A program made the position numbers and the translations under genes. From Litsea cubeba (lineage: Eukaryota > Streptophyta > Magnoliopsida > Laurales > Lauraceae): a DNA stretch of 64,000 nucleotides. Of the stretch, positions 1 to 10,167 are shown piece by piece. The stretch lies in the NCBI GenBank assembly GCA_012931725.1, contig CM022951.1, positions 20,981,457-21,045,456 of the forward strand, in the 5' to 3' direction. Within the stretch, counting starts at the first letter, position 1, and each line of letters starts with the position of its first letter. The notes beneath the pieces are model-generated. The model worked only from the letters and a program-made list of their open reading frames with translations. It was not told the DNA's origin and ran no database searches.

Positions 1-34
1 ACAGAAGAACAAACGCAAAAGAAGGGTTGGAAGC

Positions 35-648
35 AGCGTTACGAAATTCAGTTCGTTTTGGCCGAAATTTCTAAATAATTTCAGTTCGTTCGCTCTACCG
101 AAACGAATAGGACCCTGTAATTATTCGTCCCAGAATTCATTCCAATTCGTCCGATTCGGTCCGAATTTTATGATTTCTTCCGATTCGTCCAATTATTCGT
201 CCCAGTATTTAGGTTGCCTTTAAAATAGAGAAAATGAAAACTGAAGGGGCTAAACATATTTTTTTAACTTCAAATTAAAAGTGAAATGACCTTTTTTGGC
301 CTTTTGGCTTAGAGAAATTAGCGGGCTCTGTGGAGCCGCCCATCTATTAAAATCTAAATAACTATATGGGCCCTATTGCCCTAATCAGATTTTATTCCAA
401 TGAAAACATTTTATTATGAGTAAGCAAGCCAAATTTCACTCTAAAATGAAATAGCCCATCAAATATAAATCGACATATTGCATTCATTTAGTACAATAAA
501 TTAAATGTATCATATATTATTTTTTTCATTTTAATATATATATATAATATTTTTTTCCCTAAATATTTCACCGAAATCTCCGAATTGGCCGAAACATGTC
601 ATTTAGAGGGCAAACTGAAATGGCGTCCAAACCGAATTTCATAACACT
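35..648. mobile_element. Non-autonomous Mutator-like element (MULE MITE) with 10-bp target duplication
   Basis: The ends form an imperfect terminal inverted repeat, AGCGTTACGAAATTCAGTT on the left and AGTGTTATGAAATTCGGTT when the right end is reverse-complemented. The element is flanked by an identical 10-bp direct repeat GGTTGGAAGC at 25-34 and 649-658. A 9-10 bp target duplication is the hallmark of Mutator-superfamily insertions. The 614-bp interior is AT-rich with no coding frame. It is nested in the leader of the copia element around it, so it inserted later. Confidence 0.8.
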
Positions 649-766
649 GGTTGGAAGCGTCGCAGCAGAACTCAGATTGTGCAGATCTGAGTTGACAAGA
701 CAAATGGACTGAACCAGATCACTAGAATAAGGAAATACAGATTACAAAATTGATTGATCAGAGAAC

Positions 767-782
767 CAGATCTCTGATACCA
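767..782 (-). promoter_or_regulatory. Primer-binding site of the left copia element
   Basis: On the minus strand the bases next to the LTR read TGGTATCAGAGATCTG, whose first 11 bases match the 3' end of plant initiator-Met tRNA as used by many copia elements. Confidence 0.75.
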
Positions 783-1060
783 TGTTAGTAGAAGAACTAG
801 ACAATAGAGAAATGAAGTGTGAATATTTGCTGTCTGTGTGAGTTCTCACGAGTGCACAACAACTGTATTTGGGATAGAATTGTTACAACTAACACAAGAT
901 ATTAGGCTGATGTGGCCTGGAGAATTGTTCCTATGTACAACTGTACATGGGTAATGCTACAAGTCATGGGCCTTTCTAGATTCTGGGTCGGCCCAATGGG
1001 TTTATTGTGTCTCTTCACAGCTCTTTGGGTGGTCAGATAAACAGGGGTCCATGCATTACA
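783..1060 (-). repeat. 5' LTR of the left copia element
   Basis: It begins TGTTAG directly beside the PBS on the plus strand. The outer end is placed at ATTACA (about 1060) because it supplies a terminal CA; with no second LTR in the window this boundary is an estimate. Confidence 0.55.
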
Positions 1061-1680
1061 CCGTCACATTATATAGGTGTTGAATTTTTTTAGCCATGCT
1101 TAATTAATGCTTATCTGTTTTATTGAACAGTTTTATCCAATGCAAACTTCTTCGCTCATGCAGACGCAACTTAAAAAGAAAAGGAAGAAACAACTTAAAC
1201 TGTTTGATACCATGATCCAATTGGAAGTGAAAATTTGCATGCGATCAGGAAAAAGGACAAAACAAATAATAGATGGGAGAAGGCTTCAATGATAATAGTA
1301 TAAATGCAGAGGCCCTCAGATAACACACACAGAGAGATAAGCATTCTGCTATAGCTTCATGCTTTGATAGCGGAACGGGATTCTGACATTCTAGAGTAGT
1401 TTCATTTGTATGTGGTTGTCCACTTGGTTCACTAGCAGTGCTTTTTCTTTTCCATATGAATCTAGAAACATTGTATATTAGATGGCCTCTTTAGTTTTTT
1501 AAATTAATGAGATCATCGACTGTTGAGTTTCTTAAAGTTTATATCTATGCTTCCTATCAGAGTGGATCAGTACCAATGAGATGAGGCCAATATTCCTATC
1601 AAAACAGGGAATATATGCTATTAGTCATGCATTGATGTTCTTTCATTTATTTCTTCCACTTACTTGAGTTTTGAATGCAG
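1061..1680 (+). other. FTSHI intron sequence upstream of the first visible exon
   Basis: AT-rich intron-like DNA ending in the acceptor TGAATGCAG at 1680. No coding similarity or repeat structure was recognised. Confidence 0.5.
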
Positions 1681-1800
1681 ATTGCTAGAGAGATGGTGAT
1701 CAGCCCTAGAAACTCAAGGTTAGGTCTGACCTCCTTGGTAAAGCGAGTCGGAATGATGGATCGACCAGATAGTCCAGAAGGCGAGCTGATAAAATATAAG
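1681..1800 (+). CDS. FTSHI2: FTSHI-type inactive FtsH-like chloroplast protein, exon (40 codons)
   Basis: First visible coding exon of a gene that continues through exons 1913-1987, 23025-23132, 39786-39866 and 44179-44256. It encodes a segment starting IAREMVISPRNSRLGLT and containing DRPDSPEGELIKYK. That wording is characteristic of the C-terminal region of the plant FTSHI2/EMB2083 family, chloroplast envelope FtsH-like ATPases that have lost the zinc-protease site and are needed for embryo and plastid development. The acceptor is GCAG at 1680 and the donor GTATCG at 1801, and both ends are phase 0. N-terminal, AAA+ and transmembrane parts lie to the left of the window. Family membership comes from recalled homologues; the exact paralogue (FTSHI2 rather than another FTSHI) is likely but not proven here. 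Confidence 0.85.
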
Positions 1801-1912
1801 GTATCGCATCCATTATTTAAGATAATTTTTTCCACATCTTTTTTTTTTTTTTCCATATCTTGACTGAAATTGGCCATTATATTAAACTAAAACCTCATTC
1901 TCCATTTGTTAG

Positions 1913-1987
1913 TGGGACGATCCTCAAGTGATTCCTGCTGATATGTCTCTTGAAGTGTCTGAACTATTTACTCGAGAATTAACACGG
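1913..1987 (+). CDS. FTSHI2: FTSHI-type protein, exon (25 codons)
   Basis: It encodes WDDPQVIPADMSLEVSELF then TRELTR, continuing directly from the previous exon after a 112-bp intron. Acceptor TTGTTAG at 1912, donor GGTAATT with GT at 1988, phase 0 at both ends. The segment lies in the C-terminal helical region that, in active FtsH proteins, belongs to the peptidase domain; the zinc-binding HEXXH region would be encoded upstream of the window. The donor opens a 21-kb intron filled with transposons. Confidence 0.87.
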
Positions 1988-2644
1988 GTAATTTTACATG
2001 TTCTCCTTTTCCATAATAGCTAGTAAAATTAGGGGAAATTTGATGATTTGCTTCGTGCTTTGAGCAATGTTTGCCAGCTTTGCCATCTGTTGAGGTAATA
2101 GTATTGATTTATTCTTGTAACAAGTTCTAAAAAAAAATTTTATTTAGCAGAGATGGGAGAAGTAGAGGGAAGAGAGGAGAGAAAGTTCTCCAAAAGGAAC
2201 AGTAAAATTGAGTGTTATGTGACAAACCCTTCTTTTCTATTAAGTCACACAAGTGCAGAATCCCTTCAGAACTTTGAAAAAAATAAAGCGGAGCATAGGC
2301 ATTGACCATGCTTAGCTTGTTTAGTGATTCTTGAATTCCTCTTTACAAAGTGCTTCCCTGCGCACCCAAAAAATATTATCATTATCAGAAGGATGACTTT
2401 CGAGCACAAAAATGATTTTTTTTATGTACTTAGAAAGTTGCAGTGAAATCTCTATTCTTTATTAAATGGAACTAGTCATCCGAGAGAAGTTATTCAAAAG
2501 TTTAATAAAATACTTTAACCAAAATGTGGCTTACCTATATGGACTCCAAACATCGGAATGAATAATATAAAATGGTCTAATCTTACTGTGAACGACTAGA
2601 AGGAAATTCTCCTATTGTTTTTAATTGATACTTTCACATTGGAG
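1988..2644 (+). other. Start of the 21-kb FTSHI intron
   Basis: AT-rich sequence directly after the exon donor. I see no gene, inverted repeat or recognisable transposon until the LINE begins near 2645. Confidence 0.5.
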
Positions 2645-5512
2645 GTTGGGGCCGAGGGTTTGGGCTGACCCAAGTGGCTAATGAAGGAAAATTGTAGCTG
2701 GATCTCTTTGGACGCTGAAGGATCTTTTGGGGGTTTTCTCCTTTGTTGGAATAGCAGACTCTACAACATAAAAGATAATTTTAAAGGTGTTTTTTTAGTG
2801 AAGGCAGTGCTTGAGGACAAGGACAACGGCTCGGTTTGGATCATCTCTTCCGTCTATGGCCCTACAGACCGCCGTCTCCAAAGTAGCTTTTGGAACGAGC
2901 TTGACTCCATTCATAGTAAATGGGCGGGTCCTTGGTGTATAGGTGGTGACTGGAACATTACCAAATTCCCTTCTGAAAGATCTAGAGGTGGCAACATTAC
3001 AACACATGGCAGCCTTCTCTGTTTGGATTAATACCCACTCTCTAACTGATCTCCACCTAGGAGGGGCCAACTTCACTTGGTCCAACCATCAAATTCCACT
3101 TTCACTATCACATCTTGGCAGATTTTTGGTCATCAGTGATTGGATTGATCTATACCTAGAAGTTTGCCAAATTGCTCTCCTCAAGCCCACTTCCGACCAC
3201 TACCCCATCCTTCTTGACTCCAAAAACGTGAAGCGAGGACCCTCTCCCTTCCGCTTTGAACTTATGTGGCTGGAGGACAAGCATTTTAGAGAATCAATTA
3301 AGATCTAGTGGAACTGCGACGTTGTTATCTTCGAAGTTGAAAAGATTGAAACTTAGCATCAAAGATTGGATCAAGATTAACCATAGACCTGTGGAATCTT
3401 ATAAGGCAACTCTCCTTGAAGAAATGCAAGATTTTGACATTAAGGAAGAAAATCAGATTTTGTTTGATACGGATATCGCCAAGCGATTTCAACTTAAAGA
3501 TCTCTTTCAACGCAGAGTCCAAGAAGAAGAAATCAAATGGAAACAGAGATCGAGGTGTAGGTGGCTCAAAGAAGGGGACAGAAACATTAAGTTCTTCCAC
3601 AGCATGGCTACAGTTAGACAGAGGGGCAACATAATCAATTTTTTGACAGTCAATGGCAACAGATTAGAGGACCGAGAAGAGATCACCAGCCACATAATTG
3701 ACTACTTCCAAAACATTTACAGCAAAAACAAAATGGTTAAACCTTCTGTTGATAACCTACAATTTTCCACCATTACTAGGGAGGCTGCTATTTGGCTGGA
3801 AGGTGACTTCCAAGAGGAAGAAGTTAGATACGCAGTTTTTAACCTTGCCAATGACAAAGCCCCAGGTCCAGATGGCTGTCCAATCTCCTTTTTTCAAAAC
3901 CATTGGGATCTTATTAGAGCTGATATAATGGCTTTCATGAAAGAATTTCACTCAAGAGGCAGACTGTCAAGATCCGTAGGCGCTTCTTTCATCGCTCTTA
4001 TCCCAAAAAAGTCTGGGGCTGATTGTATAAAAGACCTCAGACTCATCAGCTTTCTGGGCAGAATTTACAAAATCTTAGCCAAAGTGCTAGCAACCAGGCT
4101 TCAAAAGATTCTGCCATCCATCATTTCCCCCTCTCAAGGTGCTTTTGTCCATGGAAGGCAGATTTTAGATGGGGTCCTAGTAGCCAATGAATGCATTCAC
4201 TCTAGGAACAAAGAGGAATCCGGGCATTGTCTGTAAACTTGATCTTTAAAAAGCTTTTGATATAGTGGACTGGGAGTTCTTAATTTAAAGTATGTGTAAG
4301 ATGGGTTTTGGACATATGGAGAGATTGGATCAAAGAATGCGTCTCATCTGCAACCTACTCTATAATTATTAATGGCTCTCTGAAAGGATTCTTTAGGGGC
4401 TGAAAGGGGCTTGCGTCAAGTGGACCCTCTATTTCCGTTCCTTTTTGCCATCGTTGGGGAAGCTCACAATTGAATGCTCTCAAAAGCAGAAGAATGCAAT
4501 CTGATCAGAGGCTTTAAGCCTTCTCCAAATGCTCCTTCAGTTTCCCACCTTCAATATGCAGACGGTACCCTGCCCTTCTGTGATGCCATAGATAACCAAG
4601 TCAAAAGTATGATCGCCATTCTCAAATGTTTTGAAGTTGTCTCTGGTCTCAACATTAACCTACCTAAGAGTGCAATTCTAGGGGTTTCTGTCGATGCCTC
4701 CTCACTTCATCACTTGGTCGGCATTTTGGGGTGCAAAGTAGACTCTTTCCCATCCACTTATCTTGGCCTTCCTCTATGCCTAGGAAGGGTGCCAATCTCT
4801 GCTTGGAATCCTGTCCTCGAAAGAATTGAGAAAAATGTTGTCGTCTTGGAAAGCAAGGTACCTATCCTTGGGTGGTAGGATCACTTTGATCCAATCTGCC
4901 CTTGCCAACCTCCCAATCTATCACATGTCCATCCTCAAATGCCCCACTGCTGTCATTAATCATATCGAGAAGCTTCAATGCGACTTCCTTTGGCACGGCC
5001 GCGAGGATTCAAAGAAAATTCACTTGGTCAATTGGAAAACGGTCTGCTCCCCCAAAGATTCCAGCGGCCTAGGTTTAAGACCTTTTAAGGAACATGAATA
5101 AAGCTTTGCTGGGAAAATGGCTTTGGAGACTAGGGGAAGATTCAGATGGCTTGTGGAGAAGCATCTTGATAGCCAAATACAGAGTAAGGAGAAATGGATG
5201 GGACATCTCCCCTCCCTCCCAAGGATGCTCTACCTTATGGAAAGGGATCTGCTCCACTAAAGTTACCTTCGATCATTCCATTCGTTTCCTTGTTGGCAAT
5301 GGGGAGACAATCTCCTTTTGGCATGATGTTTGGCTTGGGAAATCTACTCTAGCGCTCCAGTTCCCTGATCTTTACAGATGCACAAGAAATTGCAATGCTA
5401 AGGTTAAGGATTGACACGAAGATGGAAGAATATGATAATTGTGGAAAACTTTGGATCCCTCTCATGGACGATCCTTTCTCTCTTTTATAATCATATTTAG
5501 CCTTAATCAAGG
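2645..5512 (+). pseudogene. LINE (L1-type) ORF2 pseudogene, left part
   Basis: Broken frames on the plus strand spell, in order, an endonuclease domain (GGDWN near 2945, FPSERSRGG, SDHYPI near 3195), a reverse transcriptase (NDKAPGPDGCP near 3850, LIPKKS, SPSQGAFVHGRQILDGV near 4125) and the region after RT (LSLGGRITLIQSALANLPIYHM near 4865). The usual YADD/FADD active site reads YADG near 4555, so a catalytic Asp is lost. Frameshifts and stops occur near 3020, 3300, 4230-4470, 4870 and 5100. Copia A interrupts it at 5512/5513 and the remainder resumes at 10305. It lies in sense orientation inside the FTSHI intron. Dead element. Confidence 0.85.
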
Positions 5513-5658
5513 CAAATCAAACTTATTACAATCTATCTTTTATGGAAAATAAGCTGTACATTTGATTTGAGTATATCCTAACTAATCCCACGTAATGTGT
5601 GGATATGTTACAATGAATGGGCCTGGGCTTTGTGGGCTTTGAGTTACTTGTGTTAACA
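5513..5658 (-). repeat. 3' LTR of copia A, with inverted terminal segment
   Basis: On the minus strand it starts TGTTAACACAAG after the polypurine tract. Positions 5561-5658 match 10207-10304 base for base. Positions 5522-5560 are the exact reverse complement of 10168-10206, and 5513-5521 (CAAATCAAA) is the reverse complement of the adjoining TTTGATTTG. Confidence 0.85.
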
Positions 5659-8600
5659 CCCCCCCTCAAATTGATGATGGTCAAACAACAGCAATTTGCG
5701 AATCAAGAACTCATGGCGTGGTCGAGGCAGTCCTTTTGTGAAGATATCCGCAAGTTGGAGTTCACTCGAAACATGGGGAAGACTAATGACCTTGCGATCA
5801 TATTCATCTCGAATAAAATGACAATCCACCTCAATATGTTTTGTCCGTTCATGGAAGATTGGATTCTCAGTGATACGAATGGAACTAGTATTGTCCGCAT
5901 GAAGTGGGGTAGCTGAGGTCTGGGGAAACCCAAGATCTGTAAGTAAGCCTCGAAGCCAAAGGATCTCGGAACAAGCAGAGGACATGGCACGATATTCGGA
6001 TTCTGTGGAAGATCTGGAGACCCGTTCTTGCTTTTTGCATTTCCAAGAAATGAGCGATTCACCCAAATACATACACCAGCCTGTAGTAGATCGGCGAGTA
6101 TCCGGGCATCCGGCCCAGTCGGCATCAGAATAAGCAGTTAGGGTGACTGGTGTACCAACTGGAAAAACCAAGCCTCGTGTCGGAGAACCGAGAATGTACC
6201 GAATAATCCGTTTAACAGCAACCAGATGGTGATGCCGCGGTGCTTGCATGAATTGACTAACAACATTCACAGCATATGAGATGTCGGGCCGAGTGATGGT
6301 CAAGTAGACTAGACTCCCGACTAACCGTCTGTAGAAGGTGGGGTCGGAGAGGAGGTCCCCATCATCTTTCCGGAGTTTCACATTGACTTCTAATGGAGTG
6401 TCCACAGGGGTAGAATCCTTTTGGCCAGCAAGATCAATAAGATCAGTAGCATACTTATGCTGATGTAAAAACAGTCCCTTCCTAGACTGTTGTACCTCAA
6501 GACCCAAGAAATATGTTAAAGGACCCAGGTCTTTCATATGGAATGCAGTTTGAAGTGAGGATTGAAGACTATGGATCATGTTACTGTGAGTGCCTGTGAT
6601 GATGATATCATCCACATATACTAGAAGGATGGTGGTAGCTTGAGCAGTGTTATTCAGGAACAGTGAAGGATCATAAGGACTTTGAGCAAATCCAAGATGC
6701 AACATAGTAGACCGAAATTTCTCAAACCAAGCTCTGGGTGCTTGTTTGAGTCCATATAACGAGCGACAAAGCCGTGCCACCTCGTGTTTAGAAGTAGTAT
6801 CATATCCTTGAGGAAGACGCATGTAGACTTCTTCTTTAAGATCTCCGTGAAGAAAGGCATTCTTCACATCCATCTGATAAAGAGGCCATGAGCGTGATGC
6901 TGCAACAGCAAGAATAGTACGCACCGTTGTCATCTTGGCCACCGGAGCAAATGTCTCATCATAGTCAATACCATACTCCTGACGGTTGCCAAGTGCCACT
7001 AACCGAGCCTTATAACGTGCCAAAGTACCATCAGAATGTAGCTTGATAGAGTAAACCCATTTACAGCCAATGGGTTTGATGGACGGAGGACAGGGAACCA
7101 CATCCCATGTGTGATTCACTTTGAGTGCATCAAGTTCTTCCTGCATGGCCTGCCGCCAACACTCATGTTGCACTGCTTGAGAAAAATGATTAGGAATGTG
7201 AACAGAAGACAAAGTAGCAAGTAAGGATGTATGGGTAAAACCAAACCGATCAGGGGGGCGGGAAGTCCTAGAGGAGCGACGAACAGGAACTGACTGGGAG
7301 ATGTTTGGAGCAGGAGCTGGGTCAAGTGCCGAGGAAGCTGACAAATCAGGAGGCTCAGGTGCAATCGTATTTCCCCGCCGACGTCTTTCATACACAAGTA
7401 AAGGCTTAATAGAATCCGAAGAAGGACCAGGGTTATCACAAAAGGCAGGAACAAGAGAAAACACAGTAGGATTATCATGATCGAAATGATGTTGGAAAAA
7501 ATACTGATTTTCAAAAAACACAACATTACGAGAGGTCCTGATACGTTTCACCTTAGGATCATAACATAAAAATCCCTTTTGGTCAATCGCATAGCCTAGA
7601 AAAGCACACTTAGACGATTGAGCAGAGAGTTTTGTTCGTTCAACTGAGGGAAGAAGAACAAAACATACGCACCCAAAAGTATGGAGATGAGAATAAGTAG
7701 GATGCTTGTGAAATAAACGAAAATAAGGTGTTTCATTCGCTATACGAGGGGATGGTAGTCTATTAATAACATGAACTGCTGTAGACAAAGCTTCAGGCCA
7801 AAATTTTGGTGGAACAGAGGATTCTAAGAGAAGTGACCGAACAATGTCCAAAAGGTGTCGGTTTTTTCTCTCAGACACACCATTTTGTTGTGGTGTATAA
7901 GGACATGATTTTTGAGAAATGATCCCTTTGTGTTGCAAAAAATTCTGAAACTCATGAGAAACATATTCACCACCGGAATCGGTGCGAAGTGTTTTAATGG
8001 ATGTGGAGAAGTGATTTTCCACATAAGCTAAGAAAATTTTAAAAGTAACAAACACCTCAGATTTTGAATGTAAGAAATAAATCCATGTAAAGCGACTGTA
8101 ATCATCAATAAATGTAACAAAATACTTAAAATGAGAATGGGAGATGACAGGTGCTATACCCCATACATCACTATGAACAAGATCAAAACATTTCAATGAT
8201 AATGAGGTACTGAGAGGAAAAGGAAGAGTCTTACTCTTGCTCATTTTACAACTAGAACAATCAAAAGAAGCATCTTTAAGAGATATTTTATTATCATGAA
8301 GCAAGCCAGATTGAAATAAAGACAACAAAGTACGAGAATTAGGATGGCCTAATCTATTGTGCCATAATCGGCTCTTGTGTAAACTAGGAGCAGAAAACAA
8401 AGCAGATGCAACCAAATTCCTATCTTGTGTAGAAAGTTGTAGCGGAAAAAGACGGCCACACTTAGGTCCCTTCGCTATCACCTCCCCCGATGCTTGATCC
8501 TGTATCACACAACCAGAACGCGAAAACGAGACAGAACAATGGTTATCAACTAGTTGTCCAACAGATAATAAATTTGTAGATAACTGAGGAGCAAGAAAGA

Positions 8601-9768
8601 CATGACTCAAAGGTAAGGGATGGGAGATCTCGCCGACGGCAGTAATGGGTATACTGCCACCATCTGCGGTATTGATTCGGAGATTTCCATCATACGGCTT
8701 TACTTGAGATAAAGTATCAGAAGAGTGAGTCATATGATTAGAAGCCCCCGAATCCATATACCAAGTAGAGTTTGATTGTTTGGGTTTACCTGAGAGACCA
8801 AGAGCAGAAAAGGCATTTACTATCATCTGTTGAACCATTTCAGGAGTAAGAGCTAATGATGAAGGAGGCGGTGCAGGCATGACTGTAGTGGCAGCAGGAC
8901 TAAATGCAGAAGAGGACGCATCCAGGGTTGCTAAATTAGCCTTCTGTGAGGAAAACTGAGTACGGCGCCTACATTCCGGAAGAACATGGCCTTTGCGTTT
9001 GCAGTAAGAACAGAATTTCTGATCGCATTGAGTGGCGACATGGCCATACTTCTGACAAGAATAACACTGTACTTTGGTCATGTCCCTGTTTTGCTGTTTG
9101 GGACGAGCAAGATAGGCAGCAGTCAGTGGTCCTGGAGATATGGCTTGTTGAAGAGCAGCTTGGGTTGTAAGACGTTGTTCCTCTCGAAGAAGCTCTCCTA
9201 AGCACGAATCAATAGATGGAGGAGGCACCCTGCTCATCAGATTTGAACGAACTTGTTCAAATTCAGACCTCAGTTTCATCAAGAATTGATCTCGTTGACT
9301 AGTGGAATGAATGCGCTGAACCACCGCAATCGAGGCATCAGGGAGACTTGAGTAAATTATCTCAGTATAGTCTGTCCATAAGCGAATAAAATGAGAATAA
9401 TATTCTTGAATGGACAGTGTCCCTTGATTAAACTGAGATAGCTCATGTTCTAAATGGAAACGTCGAGCGGAGTTATCCTGTTGATACACCTGTCGGAGAT
9501 AGTCCCACATTCCCTTTGCTGTTTTATAGGGCCGGAGATTCAGAATGTATTGTGGATCCACCGACCCCAGAAGCCAAGTCATGATTTGGGCATCCTTTGT
9601 TTCCCATTTAGCTACTGCCTTTACATCCTCTAAAGGAATAGGATCAGTCCCGTCAACATGGCCCCATAACTCTTTGCCCTTAAGGTATATGTGAAATTGG
9701 AATGCCCATGATGAGTAATTTGTCCCATTGAATTTTATCAAGTAATTTTCACTTTTGTGGGAGTCCAT
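5653..9768 (-). CDS. Copia A gag-pol polyprotein, intact 1371-residue frame
   Basis: A single open frame encodes all functions expected of an autonomous copia element. The domains in order are: gag core (residues about 1-220, starting MDSHKSENYLIKFNGTNY); two CCHC zinc knuckles near 235-270 (CYSCQKYGHVATQC, CSYCKRKGHVLPEC); aspartic protease with DSGASNHMT near 340; GAG-pre-integrase motif HNRLGHPNS near 470; integrase with HSDVWG near 531, TDSGGEY near 596 and QNGVSERKNR near 633; reverse transcriptase with YQMDVKNAFLHGDL and the YVDD catalytic motif near 1050; RNase H with DADWAGC near 1215 and the KHIEVDCHF region near the end. The frame reads through the polypurine tract and stops at the first TAA of the 3' LTR. 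No stop or frameshift is seen. The start is the first ATG at the gag N-terminus, matching the position in copia B. Confidence 0.95.
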   Translation of the reverse strand: MDSHKSENYLIKFNGTNYSSWAFQFHIYLKGKELWGHVDGTDPIPLEDVKAVAKWETKDAQIMTWLLGSVDPQYILNLRPYKTAKGMWDYLRQVYQQDNSARRFHLEHELSQFNQGTLSIQEYYSHFIRLWTDYTEIIYSSLPDASIAVVQRIHSTSQRDQFLMKLRSEFEQVRSNLMSRVPPPSIDSCLGELLREEQRLTTQAALQQAISPGPLTAAYLARPKQQNRDMTKVQCYSCQKYGHVATQCDQKFCSYCKRKGHVLPECRRRTQFSSQKANLATLDASSSAFSPAATTVMPAPPPSSLALTPEMVQQMIVNAFSALGLSGKPKQSNSTWYMDSGASNHMTHSSDTLSQVKPYDGNLRINTADGGSIPITAVGEISHPLPLSHVFLAPQLSTNLLSVGQLVDNHCSVSFSRSGCVIQDQASGEVIAKGPKCGRLFPLQLSTQDRNLVASALFSAPSLHKSRLWHNRLGHPNSRTLLSLFQSGLLHDNKISLKDASFDCSSCKMSKSKTLPFPLSTSLSLKCFDLVHSDVWGIAPVISHSHFKYFVTFIDDYSRFTWIYFLHSKSEVFVTFKIFLAYVENHFSTSIKTLRTDSGGEYVSHEFQNFLQHKGIISQKSCPYTPQQNGVSERKNRHLLDIVRSLLLESSVPPKFWPEALSTAVHVINRLPSPRIANETPYFRLFHKHPTYSHLHTFGCVCFVLLPSVERTKLSAQSSKCAFLGYAIDQKGFLCYDPKVKRIRTSRNVVFFENQYFFQHHFDHDNPTVFSLVPAFCDNPGPSSDSIKPLLVYERRRRGNTIAPEPPDLSASSALDPAPAPNISQSVPVRRSSRTSRPPDRFGFTHTSLLATLSSVHIPNHFSQAVQHECWRQAMQEELDALKVNHTWDVVPCPPSIKPIGCKWVYSIKLHSDGTLARYKARLVALGNRQEYGIDYDETFAPVAKMTTVRTILAVAASRSWPLYQMDVKNAFLHGDLKEEVYMRLPQGYDTTSKHEVARLCRSLYGLKQAPRAWFEKFRSTMLHLGFAQSPYDPSLFLNNTAQATTILLVYVDDIIITGTHSNMIHSLQSSLQTAFHMKDLGPLTYFLGLEVQQSRKGLFLHQHKYATDLIDLAGQKDSTPVDTPLEVNVKLRKDDGDLLSDPTFYRRLVGSLVYLTITRPDISYAVNVVSQFMQAPRHHHLVAVKRIIRYILGSPTRGLVFPVGTPVTLTAYSDADWAGCPDTRRSTTGWCMYLGESLISWKCKKQERVSRSSTESEYRAMSSACSEILWLRGLLTDLGFPQTSATPLHADNTSSIRITENPIFHERTKHIEVDCHFIRDEYDRKVISLPHVSSELQLADIFTKGLPRPRHEFLIRKLLLFDHHQFEGGC

Positions 9769-10167
9769 GATTATAACTCAAAATAACTATAGCAGCAGTT
9801 GATTCTGATCAAGTAATTCCAGATAAGAAAAAGAGAAGTCCTGATTGCAAATTACCCCAGCAGAAATTCCAAATTATCCCAGCAGTAAGTCCCACTACGA
9901 TCAGCAGTGGCCCACCTGCGATCATCATGACGTGTTCCAAAATTCTTACAGCAATGGTCGACTTCCTCTTCTGGTAATTTTGGAGATTTTTTCAATATTT
10001 TTCAGAGATCAGAGGTAGGACATCTGACCCCACTTGTGATTTTCCACTTTTCAAAGATAATTTTGATCACAGCCGTACAAAATCTTGAATTATGGATGGA
10101 TTTTGATGCATCTTGTCTCACTGGATGGATTTTGATGCATCTTGTCTCACTGGATTTTGATACAAAA
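9769..10167 (-). other. Copia A untranslated leader
   Basis: Non-coding region between the gag start and the 5' LTR. Next to the LTR (10155-10167) the minus strand reads TTTTGTATCAAAA, a degenerate match to the usual TGGTATCAGAGC primer-binding site. It is followed by a two-copy 29-bp tandem repeat that carries further ATCAAAATCC copies. Confidence 0.6.
10093..10150. repeat. Two-copy 29-bp tandem repeat in the copia A leader
   Basis: The unit TGGATGGATTTTGATGCATC plus TTGTCTCAC occurs twice in direct succession, and a partial third copy (TGGATTTTGATAC) abuts the LTR at the presumed primer-binding site. Confidence 0.85.

Larger units (their letters stand above)
1..1060 (-). mobile_element. 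Ty1/copia retrotransposon, 5' end only (leader and 5' LTR)
   Basis: Reading the minus strand, an LTR-like block (783-1060) is followed by a primer-binding site matching plant initiator-Met tRNA (TGGTATCAGAG) and a non-coding leader that runs off the left edge. The gag-pol body would lie to the left of position 1. The leader is interrupted by a Mutator-like insertion at 35-648. The element sits in the intron upstream of the first FTSHI exon of the window, antisense to that gene. The copia assignment rests on the PBS type and its similarity in layout to copia B; no coding sequence is visible. Confidence 0.65.

Noticed and set aside
1107..1292. An additional upstream FTSHI exon
   Set aside because: TTATTGAACAG looks like an acceptor, but the translation has no similarity to FTSHI proteins and is Lys-rich by composition.
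2681..3031. Host DNA-repair endonuclease
   Set aside because: GGDWN and SDHYP belong to the LINE endonuclease, and reverse transcriptase follows directly.
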